DNA of 64,000 bases from Limnoperna fortunei (taxonomy: Eukaryota; Mollusca; Bivalvia; Mytilida; Modiolidae): NCBI GenBank assembly GCA_944474755.1, contig OX104112.1:82721756-82785755 (forward strand), written 5' to 3'. This document shows positions 12,523 through 23,300 of this stretch, piece by piece. The first letter of the stretch is position 1. Each line of letters opens with the position of its first letter. Below the pieces are notes generated by a model. The model was given only the letters and a program-made list of their open reading frames with translations, did no database searches and was not told the DNA's origin. Made by a program: the position numbers and the translations under genes.

Positions 12523-14685
12523 CCTGCGGTTGTCCGTTTTTGTATGTTGCTTTTAATAAGCCTAATTGTAAATAGAAAAAAACACCAAAAAACTCTTTCT
12601 TTGTCATAAATACGAAAATATCACTAATAATCGTTATGTTTTAAAAACAAAGATCACTTCATTTCCTTAGCAACAACATAATGTACTCTGCAAAGCAATT
12701 AAGTATTTTTGTTTAAATCTGAAAATATGTTCTGAGTACATGCTGTTCGTGTAAAACATTTAGTACTATATTCCGCGCATAATGATGCAGTTCCATTTAG
12801 ATGATGTAATTTCCACATGCCAAAGGGACCCCATTGAAATATATTTGTCATGCTGATAGATGCCTTAAGCATTGCAAATTGTTACATTGTATATTTTATT
12901 GTAATCATATTGTACGAATACTTAAATATTATTAATAATACAACAACAATGTAACATTATTAAAACGCACATTTTACTTCTTAGGTCAGAAAACATTATC
13001 ACTATATATTTTTTCTTATGAGTGCAGTATTTTGTTTTCTGGAAACCTTTTTAGTTTAGTTTATTTGAACAAAGTATGATAGATATTTCACAAGCTTTGC
13101 CTGAATAAAAAGTTGTTTACTATATGAATATTTGACACGAAAAGTTACAACCATTGATTTCAGAACAAAGCGGTGATTTTAGTGTAGTATGTCTTTTGTC
13201 CTCTCTTATTACAAACACACGAATTCTCATTGGTCTATTGGTTGCGTTCAAAGCCTTCATTAGTATCGCGCAACGAAAATAAGGGAAAATGTTGTGCAGC
13301 TGAAAATATTTATTATCAAATTTTTGAGAACCCATTTTCGTAACTCCTTTGATATATGATACACTCAAATCGTTGGATACGTCCGGTGATTATTAATATA
13401 ACATGTTTCATGAACTTGTTAGTAGTCCATTCATCATTAATTATGCTTTGTTAATGTTTTAGTCTTAAAGAGCATTTAAACTTGATCTCAATGACTTCCG
13501 TAATCTTCTTTTCTTTTCATTGGATCGCATGTAGAAGATTGGGCAACTTAATATACTTCTTATTTTCTTGAATAACTACTATTATCTTTCTTGTAGCTTG
13601 TGCTGTGTTAAATTTTTTTATTCCTATATACAACCTGCACAACAAATATGTTATTTGCTGGTGTCAAAATCATTAGTCTTTGTTAATTGTATAAATTATA
13701 GTTTAATTTTGAAATTAAATGTGTTCCAAAAGGTTCCGAGCGGCACGTTTCTTTGCATTTGTGAGACCCATTAGCTATGACCTCTGTAAAACATGGTTTT
13801 AATGTCATGCAACATAGTTCTGGTGTAAATAGTTCAAAAAAGAAATTGCATTTAATTATATTTTTAATGATTGCATATAATTGTCAAATCAACTTCACGG
13901 TGCCAAATATTCAACATTTAAATTAATAGTGGTCATGTTAGGACACACTGTTGGTAGTCCAATATACGCTGTATGAAATCTGTAATTGTTAGGTGAATAA
14001 AACAGAATATTGACATATCCAATATGTGTTATGATAATAATGTGGACTTATTAGGCCTGATCATGTTTCAATGGTAATAAACAATCATGTAAATGGTCTT
14101 ATTGTACAATTCAAATTAACATCATATATGAATTATATATAAATTATTTATTGAACACCAATCAGAATTATTTTCAATATATTTCATTCTGGATTTTTTT
14201 AAAGGTAAAGTATTACAGTCGTTATTTCCGCAATATCACCAAAAGCTCTGCATTTCTAATTCATGTTCTAATATAGAGCTAGTACAAAATTCAATTTCGC
14301 CAGAGAAGAAATTTTTATTGCATTATATTCTAAATAAATTTAACACTTTTAAAGATTTTTTGGCATGCACCAAATATAGCCTTGTGGTAAAGAATTGACC
14401 TCAAATGATATTTTTGATGGACATGGAGCAACTAAACCTTAGAACATTAATATCTTAATCTTGTTTCAGTGGTTAATGTTATGAGCAGCAAAATCGAACC
14501 AATATTAATGACGTTGTTTGTCTTTGAAATTGACATTAGAGTGATGTTGTATACAACAATATACCTATTGATTAAATATAGTAACCAAATCTAACTTTGG
14601 TTTGTAGACAATGTTTGTTATGTTCTAGTGCATACTTCAACGTCATAAGATATGTTTGTCATCGACTTTGCCAAGACAGTTTAGT
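12523..14685. other. AT-rich intergenic or intronic DNA, nothing recognised
   Basis: No gene or repeat family is recognised. The open frames at 13120-13368 (-) and 13568-13774 (+) lack recognisable motifs. Confidence 0.55.
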
Positions 14686-14729
14686 AATCCTTCTTTAGAT
14701 ACAAGGTAATCCTTCTTTAGATACAAGAC
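14686..14729. repeat. 22-bp tandem duplication
   Basis: The unit GTAATCCTTCTTTAGATACA plus AG occurs twice in direct succession with no mismatch seen. It looks like a simple recent duplication. A short (GTCACA)3 run follows at about 14998-15013. Confidence 0.85.
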
Positions 14730-15968
14730 CACAAGTTCTGCCAGATGTCGCCTGATGCTACAACAGACATATTTAAATGTAGCCTACATTAAAATGACAG
14801 TCTGGAAAATAAAAGATATATATATATAAAGACAGTGGATAGGTGCCTGTGTGATAAGCAATTATAATATTTATATCAACTGCGTAAAATCGTACCTGTC
14901 TTCTGATTAAGATCGAGTTAGAACTTACCTTAAGATTAAAAGTCTTATCACATTCTATTCTGCTACTCAAACCTCTTATGTTTTTGAGCACATGTCTGTC
15001 ACAGTCACAGTCACGTTTTAAAAAATATCTTTATGTGGCATTTAGAGTGAGAGAACACATGCACGAAACTATATAACATGCATGTCAGAGGTTTATCAAA
15101 CGGCTTTTTGTAGATGCTGTTATACTATGGAATGAAGCCATAATTTCCAACATTTTAAGAAAATTAGAAATATATACACAGGGCAAATATCCACATAAGC
15201 ACAGCGCGTCTCCAGATGGGTGGTGTTTTTTGTTCTGGACGATTGCCAGGGAATAAGATGAAAAGCCTGACCGTGTATCAAAGAGGATAGCGGGTTTCGG
15301 GAATTTCATTCTGCTTGCACAATAATGAAAACATTTTGTAGTTTATCAAATAGAGTAGGCGCATTGTAGCTACGAAAGACGCCATTTACCGCCCCTAACT
15401 AAAACCGGTTCTCCATTCTTTTATAGTGATAGTCTGACCCATCCTATTTCCAAATTCACTATTCTACATTAGTTTCCTTGTTAACCAAGGAAGCATCCGA
15501 CGTTGTTGACAATGTCAATAACGTTGTTTGTTACAAAGTAACAAATTTCCCGCAAAATATTTGTAAATACAATACGACTAGAAGCAACGATATTATACTA
15601 ATGAATAAAATTAATTTAGCTCCTTTCTGTAAACAAAGATTTGTCTTTGATATCTTTTAGCTCAATTTATCAAAAGCCGCACTTCACAAAGAAGTCATGT
15701 TGCTTGTGGTTCTTTCTTCCTACAGTTTTTTACCAAAAATAGATACGCTGGGTGTGTTAATGAAAATAGTAAACATTATTGTGTGTTTGTTTTCTCCTAG
15801 TTCATGTGCACTTCAGTTTGAACTGGATATATGACGTTTGACATTGCTACATTTTGTAAAGAAACTTAACGTTTGCCGTAACTGCGAGTCTTATTGACAT
15901 TAGTTTAAACACCGAAAGTGGTTAATTAAAAAGGCTATAATTATTTAACCTGTTTTGTGTTTTTTCAG
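14730..15968. other. Intergenic or intronic DNA with one GC-richer patch
   Basis: No gene is recognised. The stretch at about 15085-15400 is less AT-rich than its surroundings and is open on the minus strand for 74 codons (15085-15309), but the peptide matches no family I know and has no clear splice structure. It could be an unrecognised repeat. Confidence 0.45.
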
Positions 15969-16022
15969 ATCGGAATCTGTCTGACCGAAAAGTCGTACTT
16001 CATCTGCAGTTTACAACTGTAT
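15969..16022 (+). other. Candidate 54-bp internal exon, possibly 5' UTR of the downstream receptor
   Basis: A strong acceptor (TTTTGTGTTTTTTCAG, ending 15968) and a near-perfect donor (GTAAGT, starting 16023) bracket 54 bp that are less AT-rich than the surroundings. The segment is open in the first frame for 18 codons and in the second, and closed in the third. Spliced to the acceptor-like site at 19973 it would not be in frame with the receptor ATG, so if it belongs to that gene it would be untranslated leader. Alternatively it is a microexon of another gene, or chance. The call rests only on splice-site shape. Confidence 0.3.
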
Positions 16023-16028
16023 GTAAGT

Positions 16029-17450
16029 ACATTTTTGAAACTGAATTGATGTCTTCTGCTATTGATTTATCAAGTACATTGAGATTATTTTTGCTTTTGG
16101 TCAATGCTCATTTGTGAACCTTTTTTCTGATAATTTAATTGCGGTATGTTATATAAGAATGAGGCTAGATCGTTCTGTGGGAATAAGCGCTGATAGTATT
16201 TGACGTTAAGAAACATCATTTGTAATATCGGTTACTCCGCACATGGTACTGTAATACACCACTCCAATGTAAGATCTATTATATTAATAATTACAATTTG
16301 TTAGACTTATTTTTAGCAACAGGCCTAAAAGATATAATATATATAATACACAATAAATGTTTTTTTTAATCAATCAAATAAATTGTGGGGCTTTCTTTGT
16401 TCGGGTTACTGACTTTCGTTTTGTTTATGTGCGTGTGTGGTTTCTTCTTTTCACCAAAATTTAATCAAAGCAAATCAAAAAAGGAAAAACCTTGTTATAT
16501 GGAATTCTATTTACACCAGTAGTACAGCGGACAACTAGTCATTAACTCGTTTTTAGGTTTTTAATATTAAGGTTAAAAGTTATTCGTCAAAAATCAGGTT
16601 CGATGCAAATTTAACAATCAACAGAATTTTAATGAAACTTCAATATTTATTACAACAAACTTTTTTAGACATTTTATATCTGACAAATGTAAAATAAAAG
16701 AAGTGGTGGCCCTTCAAAATCGACAATAAGTATTACCGCTTGGTTTTAAAGACATTCTATGCTATAAAAACAATAAAGCATATAAATGTTTAAATATGAT
16801 GACGTCTATCATTTTATATATTTTTATATTAAATTTGACATTTCTTGCTAAAAAAATTGTAAAAAAATGCTATATCATAGAAATGTCAACATAAATGCGA
16901 ACATTATTCAGGGACGACATTACCTTTAATAACAAAAATGTTGTTATAGCCATACCATTAATAGACTTAAAAATAACGGATAAAGACAACAAATTATTAA
17001 AAGTATTAGATGATGTAAACCAAAGAAGAATGTTTTATATATCATTAAATTTAAAAAAAATTAAAAAGTAAGCAAACAGTCAATCGCACGTCTATTAATA
17101 ATAATAATTGTCCTAACATTATTCAGTTTGTTTAACTGTAGCCATTTGCAGAGTGTCCAATAACCGGAAAGAAGGCATTAGTAGCGTGAAGTGAACTTGT
17201 TTGTCTTTCCTTTACTTCATTTCTAACATAAAACGAAATCTCCGTAAATTACGTAAATTCATGCCTAAATTACATGTTAATTTACGAAGGAGTGACAGAA
17301 ATTATATTTATACCGAGTTCTGAATCAATTTCCTAACAATTATCATGTTTAGCCGTCATAATGATTATTTCTAACCACAAAGTGTGAAACCATTTTAAAT
17401 ATCATGTTATTGAAGTGACATAGTGTTAATTTCTCAAAGTAAATTGTTCT
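16029..17450. other. AT-rich non-coding DNA
   Basis: No gene is seen. The T-rich stretch at about 16384-16450 (GTGGGGCTTTCTTTGTTCGGGTTACT...) loosely resembles the 3' ends of the retroelement family noted at 32.8, 50.9 and 53.8 kb and may be a small remnant. The rest is featureless and very AT-rich. Confidence 0.45.
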
Positions 17451-17703
17451 CGTTGGCCATTTGGTTAACGGTAGTCATCAACTATTGATCACATGCCTGT
17501 AAACACTGCGTTTGCAGGTCATGGATTCCAGCCGTACTGCGGATCGGCTGTGCTAAAAGAAACAATGAGTGCTAGTTCTCCTGTCAAAGGTTTGGGTATT
17601 TCACCAGGTACTCTGAATCCCACCTCAACCCCTCCCCCGCCCCATTAAAATTGAACGTCATAAGATAGTTTCAAAATTGATGAAGATGGCGTTAAACTCA
17701 AAT
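17451..17703 (+). repeat. tRNA-derived SINE (SINE-A), diverged near full-length copy
   Basis: The head TTGGCCATTTGGTTAACGG corresponds to the tRNA A-box region of the family, and CTATTGATCAC...GTAAACACTG to the following conserved stretch. The body has GTCAAAGGTTTGGG, ACCAGGTACTCTG and a C-rich run. The tail reads ...GATGGCGTTAAAC. It is more diverged than the copies at 50.0 and 60.6 kb, so it is an old insertion. Confidence 0.72.
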
Positions 17704-18968
17704 TTAAAACGGGGGAAAGAATAAATCAATAATTTTTGTCATTAATATCGCTTACAAAAGAAGGATATGTCATCAAAAGTTATTAAAACCAAACTTGTAT
17801 GAATAAATATAAGAATAGCAGAACTGTTTGATTGATACCAATCAAGTTGAACGATGGTATGAAAATTCACGTTGATGATTTGGCGAGGAGTAATTATCTA
17901 GATATACACTAGATATGTAAATTCTGTTAATTGACCAATAATATTCGCTTTTATCTTAAGCATTTAATAATGAAACATTCCACAAAACAGAAAATTGACA
18001 CAGTGAAAATCATCATTCATCTTGATTACCTTGCGATAAGACCGTTTCAGATGGAATAATGTAAATTAGATAAATAAATATCTATGCATGTGTCATAACA
18101 GGTAGGACAACATTTTTTACTGCAAAATAATTCTTTAGTTCTATACATACGATATGTTACTAATGAGTATACACCGAGTTTAATGAGTTTAAACATTAAA
18201 ATTATTTATAAAATGTTTGCACCTTATTGTAACACATTTTTTACTAATAACGTATGGGTTTTTTTTTAACAAAACTAATGTCTTTACCATTTTATTCTGC
18301 ATGTGATGTATTATTGTAAAAAGAGATAATTACTTACAATAAGCGTTGAAGAAGATCACACTAATGACTTTTTCCTTAAGATGCGCATTTAGAAATGATG
18401 AAAGGACTGTAATTTTGATGATTTTAACACAAAGTGGTAATGAGAAGTAATTTTCGAGGGAGGATAATATTGTTATTGTAAAAATGTCTGTCATCATAAT
18501 GGTAAAAGTATTTACGTAAAGGAAACGATGCTCACATGTATGTAAAAACAAGCAAATTATTTTACTTCTCCGTCTTAATGTATAAATTTCTAACGCCAGT
18601 GAATCGCCTACATACTTGTAAAGTGGTTATGTATCTGTAGCAGTGGCCTTTACTAGGAAAACTGTTATTCAGGCGTGAGAAAAAAATGAAAAATCACAAT
18701 CGTATTTCGTTTAGTATTCTATTAAAATTGAAACATTAACTTGACTTGCGTAACATCTCAAGTTTTGCTTTGCAACAAATACAGGTGCAAACCCGCGAAG
18801 CTCTAGTACAACACATTGTTTAAATAAAAAAAATACTTTCAAATCCGCGTAGCTAAAAAAACCATATTGTTTTAATAAAAAAATTGCTTTTTGTTCAAAG
18901 TGTATCAGTATAATAAATATTTGATTTCACTTTAAAGAGATTAATTGTTTTCTACACTTATTTGATTT
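17704..18968. other. AT-rich non-coding DNA
   Basis: Nothing is recognised between two SINE copies. The minus-strand frame 18330-18551 has no motif. Confidence 0.55.
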
Positions 18969-19207
18969 CGGGGCATAGATCGCCGAGTGAATGAGGTAGC
19001 TCGTCGACTATTGATCACGAGGTCTGTCAACATTAGATTCTTTCTGCAGACATAGTGCGCTCATTTCCAATCTTAATTTACAAGGGGTTGTCAGTATTCC
19101 TACCGAAAGTCTGGGATTTTACCCGGGTACTCCTGCTTCCTCCAAATAAAAACTGGACGTCACGACATAGCTGAAAGTGGCGTTAAACAACATGCATACA
19201 AACAAAC
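18969..19207 (+). repeat. tRNA-derived SINE (SINE-A), near full length
   Basis: The head ATCGCCGAGTGAATGAGGTAG resembles a tRNA A box, and CGACTATTGATCACGAGG and TCTGTCAACATTAG follow as in other copies. The body has CAATCTTAATTTACAAGG, TACCGAAAGTCTGGG, CCCGGGTACTCC and AAATAAAAACTGGACGTC. The tail is AGCTGAAAGTGGCGTTAAAC followed by CATACAAACAAAC. It lies about 0.8 kb upstream of the receptor exon. Confidence 0.82.
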
Positions 19208-19973
19208 TTATATGATTTAAGTTTTTATCTTAAGGCTACTAAAGTACCAAGCCATCTCAAACACAGCATGTTACTGTTGTATCACGAAAATATCAAAGTT
19301 ACCAAAAACACGATTGATCAGTTCGTACAATTCCTGGTTGTAAAATTTCAAGACTTAAATGACCAATTCAGACTTAATTAAATATTTATTAAATTTTGTA
19401 TTTGCAATCATTCTCCACTCTTATTGTTCGGTTTGATTTCAATCTATTCATTATAGAACAAACTTAAGATTTCATTGCCCCTTAAGATATCCGATATTGG
19501 ATTAAAACTTAGGATGGATTTCCCTTTTGGAAATGTACATTGATTGAACTTTATAATGACGAGTTGATGAGAAGCTATGCCAATTACAGTTCCTTTCCTA
19601 AATCAACTTATTTTTTATTTTCAGTGTCATCTTGAAGTGGTTTATGGAATCTGACTTCACGCTTCCAATAAAACCGTGACAAAAGGACAAGCATAACGAG
19701 AATGATAATAAACCGACAGAGTGTGGAATAGGAATGGTTGAAAACGAAAGTGTATTCAAATAAATCATACGGATCAAATTTCAGTTGTATTGAAAAACAT
19801 GGTGGTTTTGTCTCATGAACAAGACACAACGCTAAACAATAATTAAAAAAGACTACATGTACCTTAACACACATTAGTTCTACAAACCATTACACAAACT
19901 AATTGATATGATCTTGCATATTGATCTGATTTGAAGATATTGAATCTATTATTTTTTCCAACACAAATCCTAG
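19208..19973. other. Region immediately upstream of the receptor exon, probably intron or 5' flank
   Basis: No gene is seen here. The 88-codon minus-strand frame (19608-19874) has no recognisable motif. At the right end, TTATTTTTTCCAACACAAATCCTAG (positions about 19949-19973) has the shape of a 3' splice site, 16 bp before the receptor ATG. This suggests that the stretch is the end of a 5' UTR intron. Confidence 0.4.
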
Positions 19974-19989
19974 GTTCATTATATTCAAA
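19974..19989 (+). other. Probable 5' UTR remainder of the receptor's coding exon
   Basis: Sixteen bases separate the acceptor-like CCTAG (ending 19973) from the ATG. If the acceptor is used, the whole coding region plus this short leader sits on one exon. This is inferred from splice-site shape only. Confidence 0.4.
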
Positions 19990-21132
19990 ATGTTTGATAA
20001 CTTAAGTGAAAGTGTAAATGAATCTGTGATTTTTCCGATGGACCTTACAATATTGGTTCCTATAGAGTACGCCGTGCCACTGACTGGTTATTTGTCACCA
20101 ATTTTAATATGTTTTACTGTGATCACAAATATTTTGGTCGTAGTGGTATTGCTGAAAAAGCACATGCGGACACCAACAAATGCAATTTTGGCTGGTATGG
20201 CTGTATCCGATATGTTTACCGGATTATTTCCCTTGCCAGTCTTCATTTATTTCTTTTCCATGGGTAACTATAAAGAGAAAATGTCTATCAACTGGTGTGT
20301 AATCTATACATTTTTTGGAGAATATATTCCGACAATTTTTCATACTGCCTCTATATGGTTGACGATGGCATTGGCTATCCAACGATATATTTATATCTGC
20401 CATTCTTTTCAAGCACGTAAATGGTGTACAATGCAAAATGTGCTAATTGGAACGGCCATAATTTATGCTATTTCCACATTGTCACAGGTATGTCGTTTTG
20501 TGGAAGAGGACTACATTGAGATGCCTACGAGTTCTAACATTTATCCAAATAAAACTATAAACGCTTGTTTTAAAAGACTGAAACCATGGTTTCAGCTAAA
20601 CATAAACGTATATTTTAACATGTACTGGTGGTTTCGTGTGATATGCATTCACCTAATACCATGTACATTTTTAGTTGTTCTAAATCTTCTGCTTATCTTG
20701 ACCATGCGAACGGCCCAGATTCGAAGGATGCAGTTGTTAAAGCAAAACAAAAAAAGCGAGTCAAGAAAAATCAAAGATAGTAATTGCACAACTTTGATGT
20801 TGGTAGCTGTTGTCGGGTTGTTTTTACTGGTGGAATGTCCATTGGGAATAATCATGATTCTCAACATAGTTCAAAATACCTTTGGTATGGTCATTTTTGG
20901 AGAATCGATATTTAGCATTTTGTCGCTCTTTTCCAACTTTTTTATTTTACTTAGTTACCCGTTGAATTTCTTCATTTATTGTGGAATGAGCCGCCAATTT
21001 CGCGAAACCTTCAAGCGAATGTTCACAGGTGGGAGCATGCCTATTGATCGTGAGTGCTCACAGTACATGACACTTCCGGTGGAGAATGGAAATAACAAGA
21101 CCCAGATAACTGGCGGAGAAACAATTCTGTGA
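19990..21132 (+). CDS. Sex-peptide / myoinhibitory-peptide receptor-like GPCR (rhodopsin class)
   Basis: This encodes a 380-residue G-protein-coupled receptor for a neuropeptide, expected in the plasma membrane of neurons or muscle. Seven membrane segments lie at about 33-55, 66-90, 103-130, 150-168, 213-238, 266-292 and 305-331. Diagnostic residues are N47 (TM1), D74 in AVSDM (TM2), C103 and C193 (likely disulfide), QRY 131-133 in place of DRY, P224 (TM5), P284 (TM6) and NFFIY 326-330 in place of NPxxY, followed by helix 8 (MSRQFRETF). The motifs MRTPTNAIL, HTASIWLT, NCTTLML and YCGMSRQFRETF match the insect sex-peptide / allatostatin-B receptor family. N4, N10 and N187 are possible glycosylation sites. 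The last residues, ETIL, fit a class I PDZ ligand. The first Met is used; it lies 16 bp after an acceptor-like site and has A at -3. The coding region has no intron. The family call is firm; the ligand in this animal is inferred. Confidence 0.93.
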   Translation: MFDNLSESVNESVIFPMDLTILVPIEYAVPLTGYLSPILICFTVITNILVVVVLLKKHMRTPTNAILAGMAVSDMFTGLFPLPVFIYFFSMGNYKEKMSINWCVIYTFFGEYIPTIFHTASIWLTMALAIQRYIYICHSFQARKWCTMQNVLIGTAIIYAISTLSQVCRFVEEDYIEMPTSSNIYPNKTINACFKRLKPWFQLNINVYFNMYWWFRVICIHLIPCTFLVVLNLLLILTMRTAQIRRMQLLKQNKKSESRKIKDSNCTTLMLVAVVGLFLLVECPLGIIMILNIVQNTFGMVIFGESIFSILSLFSNFFILLSYPLNFFIYCGMSRQFRETFKRMFTGGSMPIDRECSQYMTLPVENGNNKTQITGGETIL

Positions 21133-21825
21133 TGTTGTAAGCTTCACATATCGTTTGCTTATACTGAGAAACTAATCTGCATTTGAAATGACAATTTTAA
21201 ATGAGATATTGCCTTTTGATGTTATCTATTTACAAACATTAGTCTCTATTACTAATTGTATCTATGTTATGCTGATATATAAATTGACTTGTGGACTAGA
21301 GCTTCATTGTACTTATTGTCAGCAGATACGTGATTGGTAAACACAAATCTTAAATGAGATACACGTGTATATTTACTGTCGTCAAGCTGTTTATTTATGT
21401 TAAATAGTAAATACACTGTGTGGAGTTGGAAACATACGACCTCAAGTTTATATTACATATAATCCATAATATAATGTTCTACAAGTACACGCAGAGTACT
21501 ATCATTATAGTGGTTGAAATCAGAAACTTGAACTGGTACTCGTAGCTACACGCGTACACATGTTTACTTGTAGTTATTTGTGTTGAGATTTCTTTTCACT
21601 TGCACGTGTACGTGTATTTCTACAATTAAAAATTAACATCAAAAGTGAAAACAAACCATAATTTACTTAAATAGATTGGTCAGTCGTTTCTATGAAGCAT
21701 ATTATGGGTTTTTTTATTAACGCCAAATCTGAAAATGGTAGTGTCTTTCAGCTTTTTCAGAGGGTTAGAAAAATACATTTCGTCGGGTTTTACAAAGATA
21801 TGACAAATTAAAGTTTAAATAAAAA
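21133..21825 (+). other. Probable 3' UTR and flank of the receptor gene
   Basis: AT-rich sequence follows the TGA. Candidate polyadenylation signals are ATTAAA at about 21807 and AATAAA at 21818-21823, with other A-rich hexamers earlier. The extent of the 3' UTR cannot be decided from sequence alone. The stretch contains palindromic TACACGTGTA near 21365 and further CACGTG-type motifs at about 21603. Confidence 0.35.
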
Positions 21826-23174
21826 CGATGCAGCATATCCTATACTTAATCGATGTAGCACTCAGCATTGATAATAAAGCTGCTTTATGTAAAGAAAATC
21901 ACACGCGCTAAAACTACTTGTAAACAGCTTTCTAGAGATTTGTTACAAACTTGTACGTCTCACATAATCACGTGACACACCAGTCCTGATGACGTAGAAG
22001 GAAAAATTACACGTTACAAATGGTACGGTACAATTTTCGAATCTCAACCTGTCTATAATCAGCGCTTCTTGTACTTGTAGAACAAAACCTATAAGTGTAA
22101 ACTGAAACAACTATGACGACAAGTCAGTACATTTATAATTAAGAAGATGTGAGAGACAAACTACCTTTATAAGGTATGACATGCATGAAGTTCTAAAGGC
22201 ATTAATATATATCTCAATTGCTCAGTATTGGCAAATTACCTGAAGATGTTTGTTTTTACTGATACTATCTTATACTTACTTAAGTAAAATAAGAATGTTT
22301 AACTAAACTCCAGAATAGGTAAATTAATAAAACGTATTCTGCTTTTTTTACTTTAGAAGAAATGTTTTAAACATATGTTGCACGACGGCATATTTTTCAG
22401 TATGTCGCTATGTTGTAAATCTTGTATTTTATCCCGCTATAACTTGTTTTAAACTGATATTTTAAATTACCAACGTTATCGTAAAAACACTTACTTTGAG
22501 AAATACATGTATGATATAAACCACAAAGTTATCAGATGTGTTTAATATTTTTAAATATGTTACTGCACCAGGAATCGTGGTTACCTTTTAGAAAGAGATA
22601 TTTTAACATTGCTGGTGCATTCTTCATTGTATTCTTTGATCAAATAGAATCAAATAGGAAATAAAAGATATGCAAAAGAAGCAAAACAGATGTATTCCTG
22701 AACGGAGAAATACTATAGTACCTTAATACTTTATGATAATATAACAACGAACTGTGTTCGGAGTTAAACGTATTTCTTTATATTAGTAGAAATCAAAACT
22801 CGTAAGCAAGTGCATTTCGTTAAGCCGATAAATCTGGAGACAAACAAACTGGAAGAACAAATTGACATTGAAATTTAAAATAAAACTACTCACCAATGCA
22901 TTAGTTTCATCATTCACTTTGTAATGCAATACACAAACGAACATCCAGAGAGCAGTATTTCGGCTATATTCTATTTAGAACAAGGTAACAAACGATAAAT
23001 CTATTGAGAAAAGGGATGGACATTTAGAAAGTGTTTACTGAAGAAAAGGAGAGTTAGTAATGGACGGAATTCAGCTTTTTATCGGCTGCAATCAGCCTAT
23101 TTTTTTCGACTAATGGGGTCTTTAAAGGGACATGAGAAAGACACCTACTAGGTCCGCAGTTAATTTACAAGGGT
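21826..23174. other. AT-rich intergenic DNA, nothing recognised
   Basis: No open frame or repeat of note was seen downstream of the receptor. Confidence 0.55.
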
Positions 23175-23300
23175 CTACTTGGCTGAATGGAGAAGATACT
23201 TAGTCGTCTCTTGTTGATCACGTACCTGCTGAGATTCCTGGTTCAAGATTTACTGCTATTATGCTCATCTCCAAACCTAATTGACAAGGATTGAAAGTTA
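23175..23300 (+). repeat. SINE-A head fragment, decayed
   Basis: CTTGGCTGAATGG, TCTTGTTGATCACG, CTGCTGAGATTCCTGGTTCAAG and CCTAATTGACAAGGATTG correspond in order to the tRNA-like head and early body of SINE-A. The later body and tail are lost or unrecognisable. Confidence 0.6.

Noticed and set aside
20224..20867. Minus-strand ORFs inside the receptor gene (20224-20436, 20649-20867)
   Set aside because: They are antisense shadows of the receptor coding sequence.
21361..21975. Cluster of CACGTG sites downstream of the receptor as a regulatory block
   Set aside because: CACGTG recurs in many other places in this window, including inside SINEs, so the cluster alone is not evidence of regulation.
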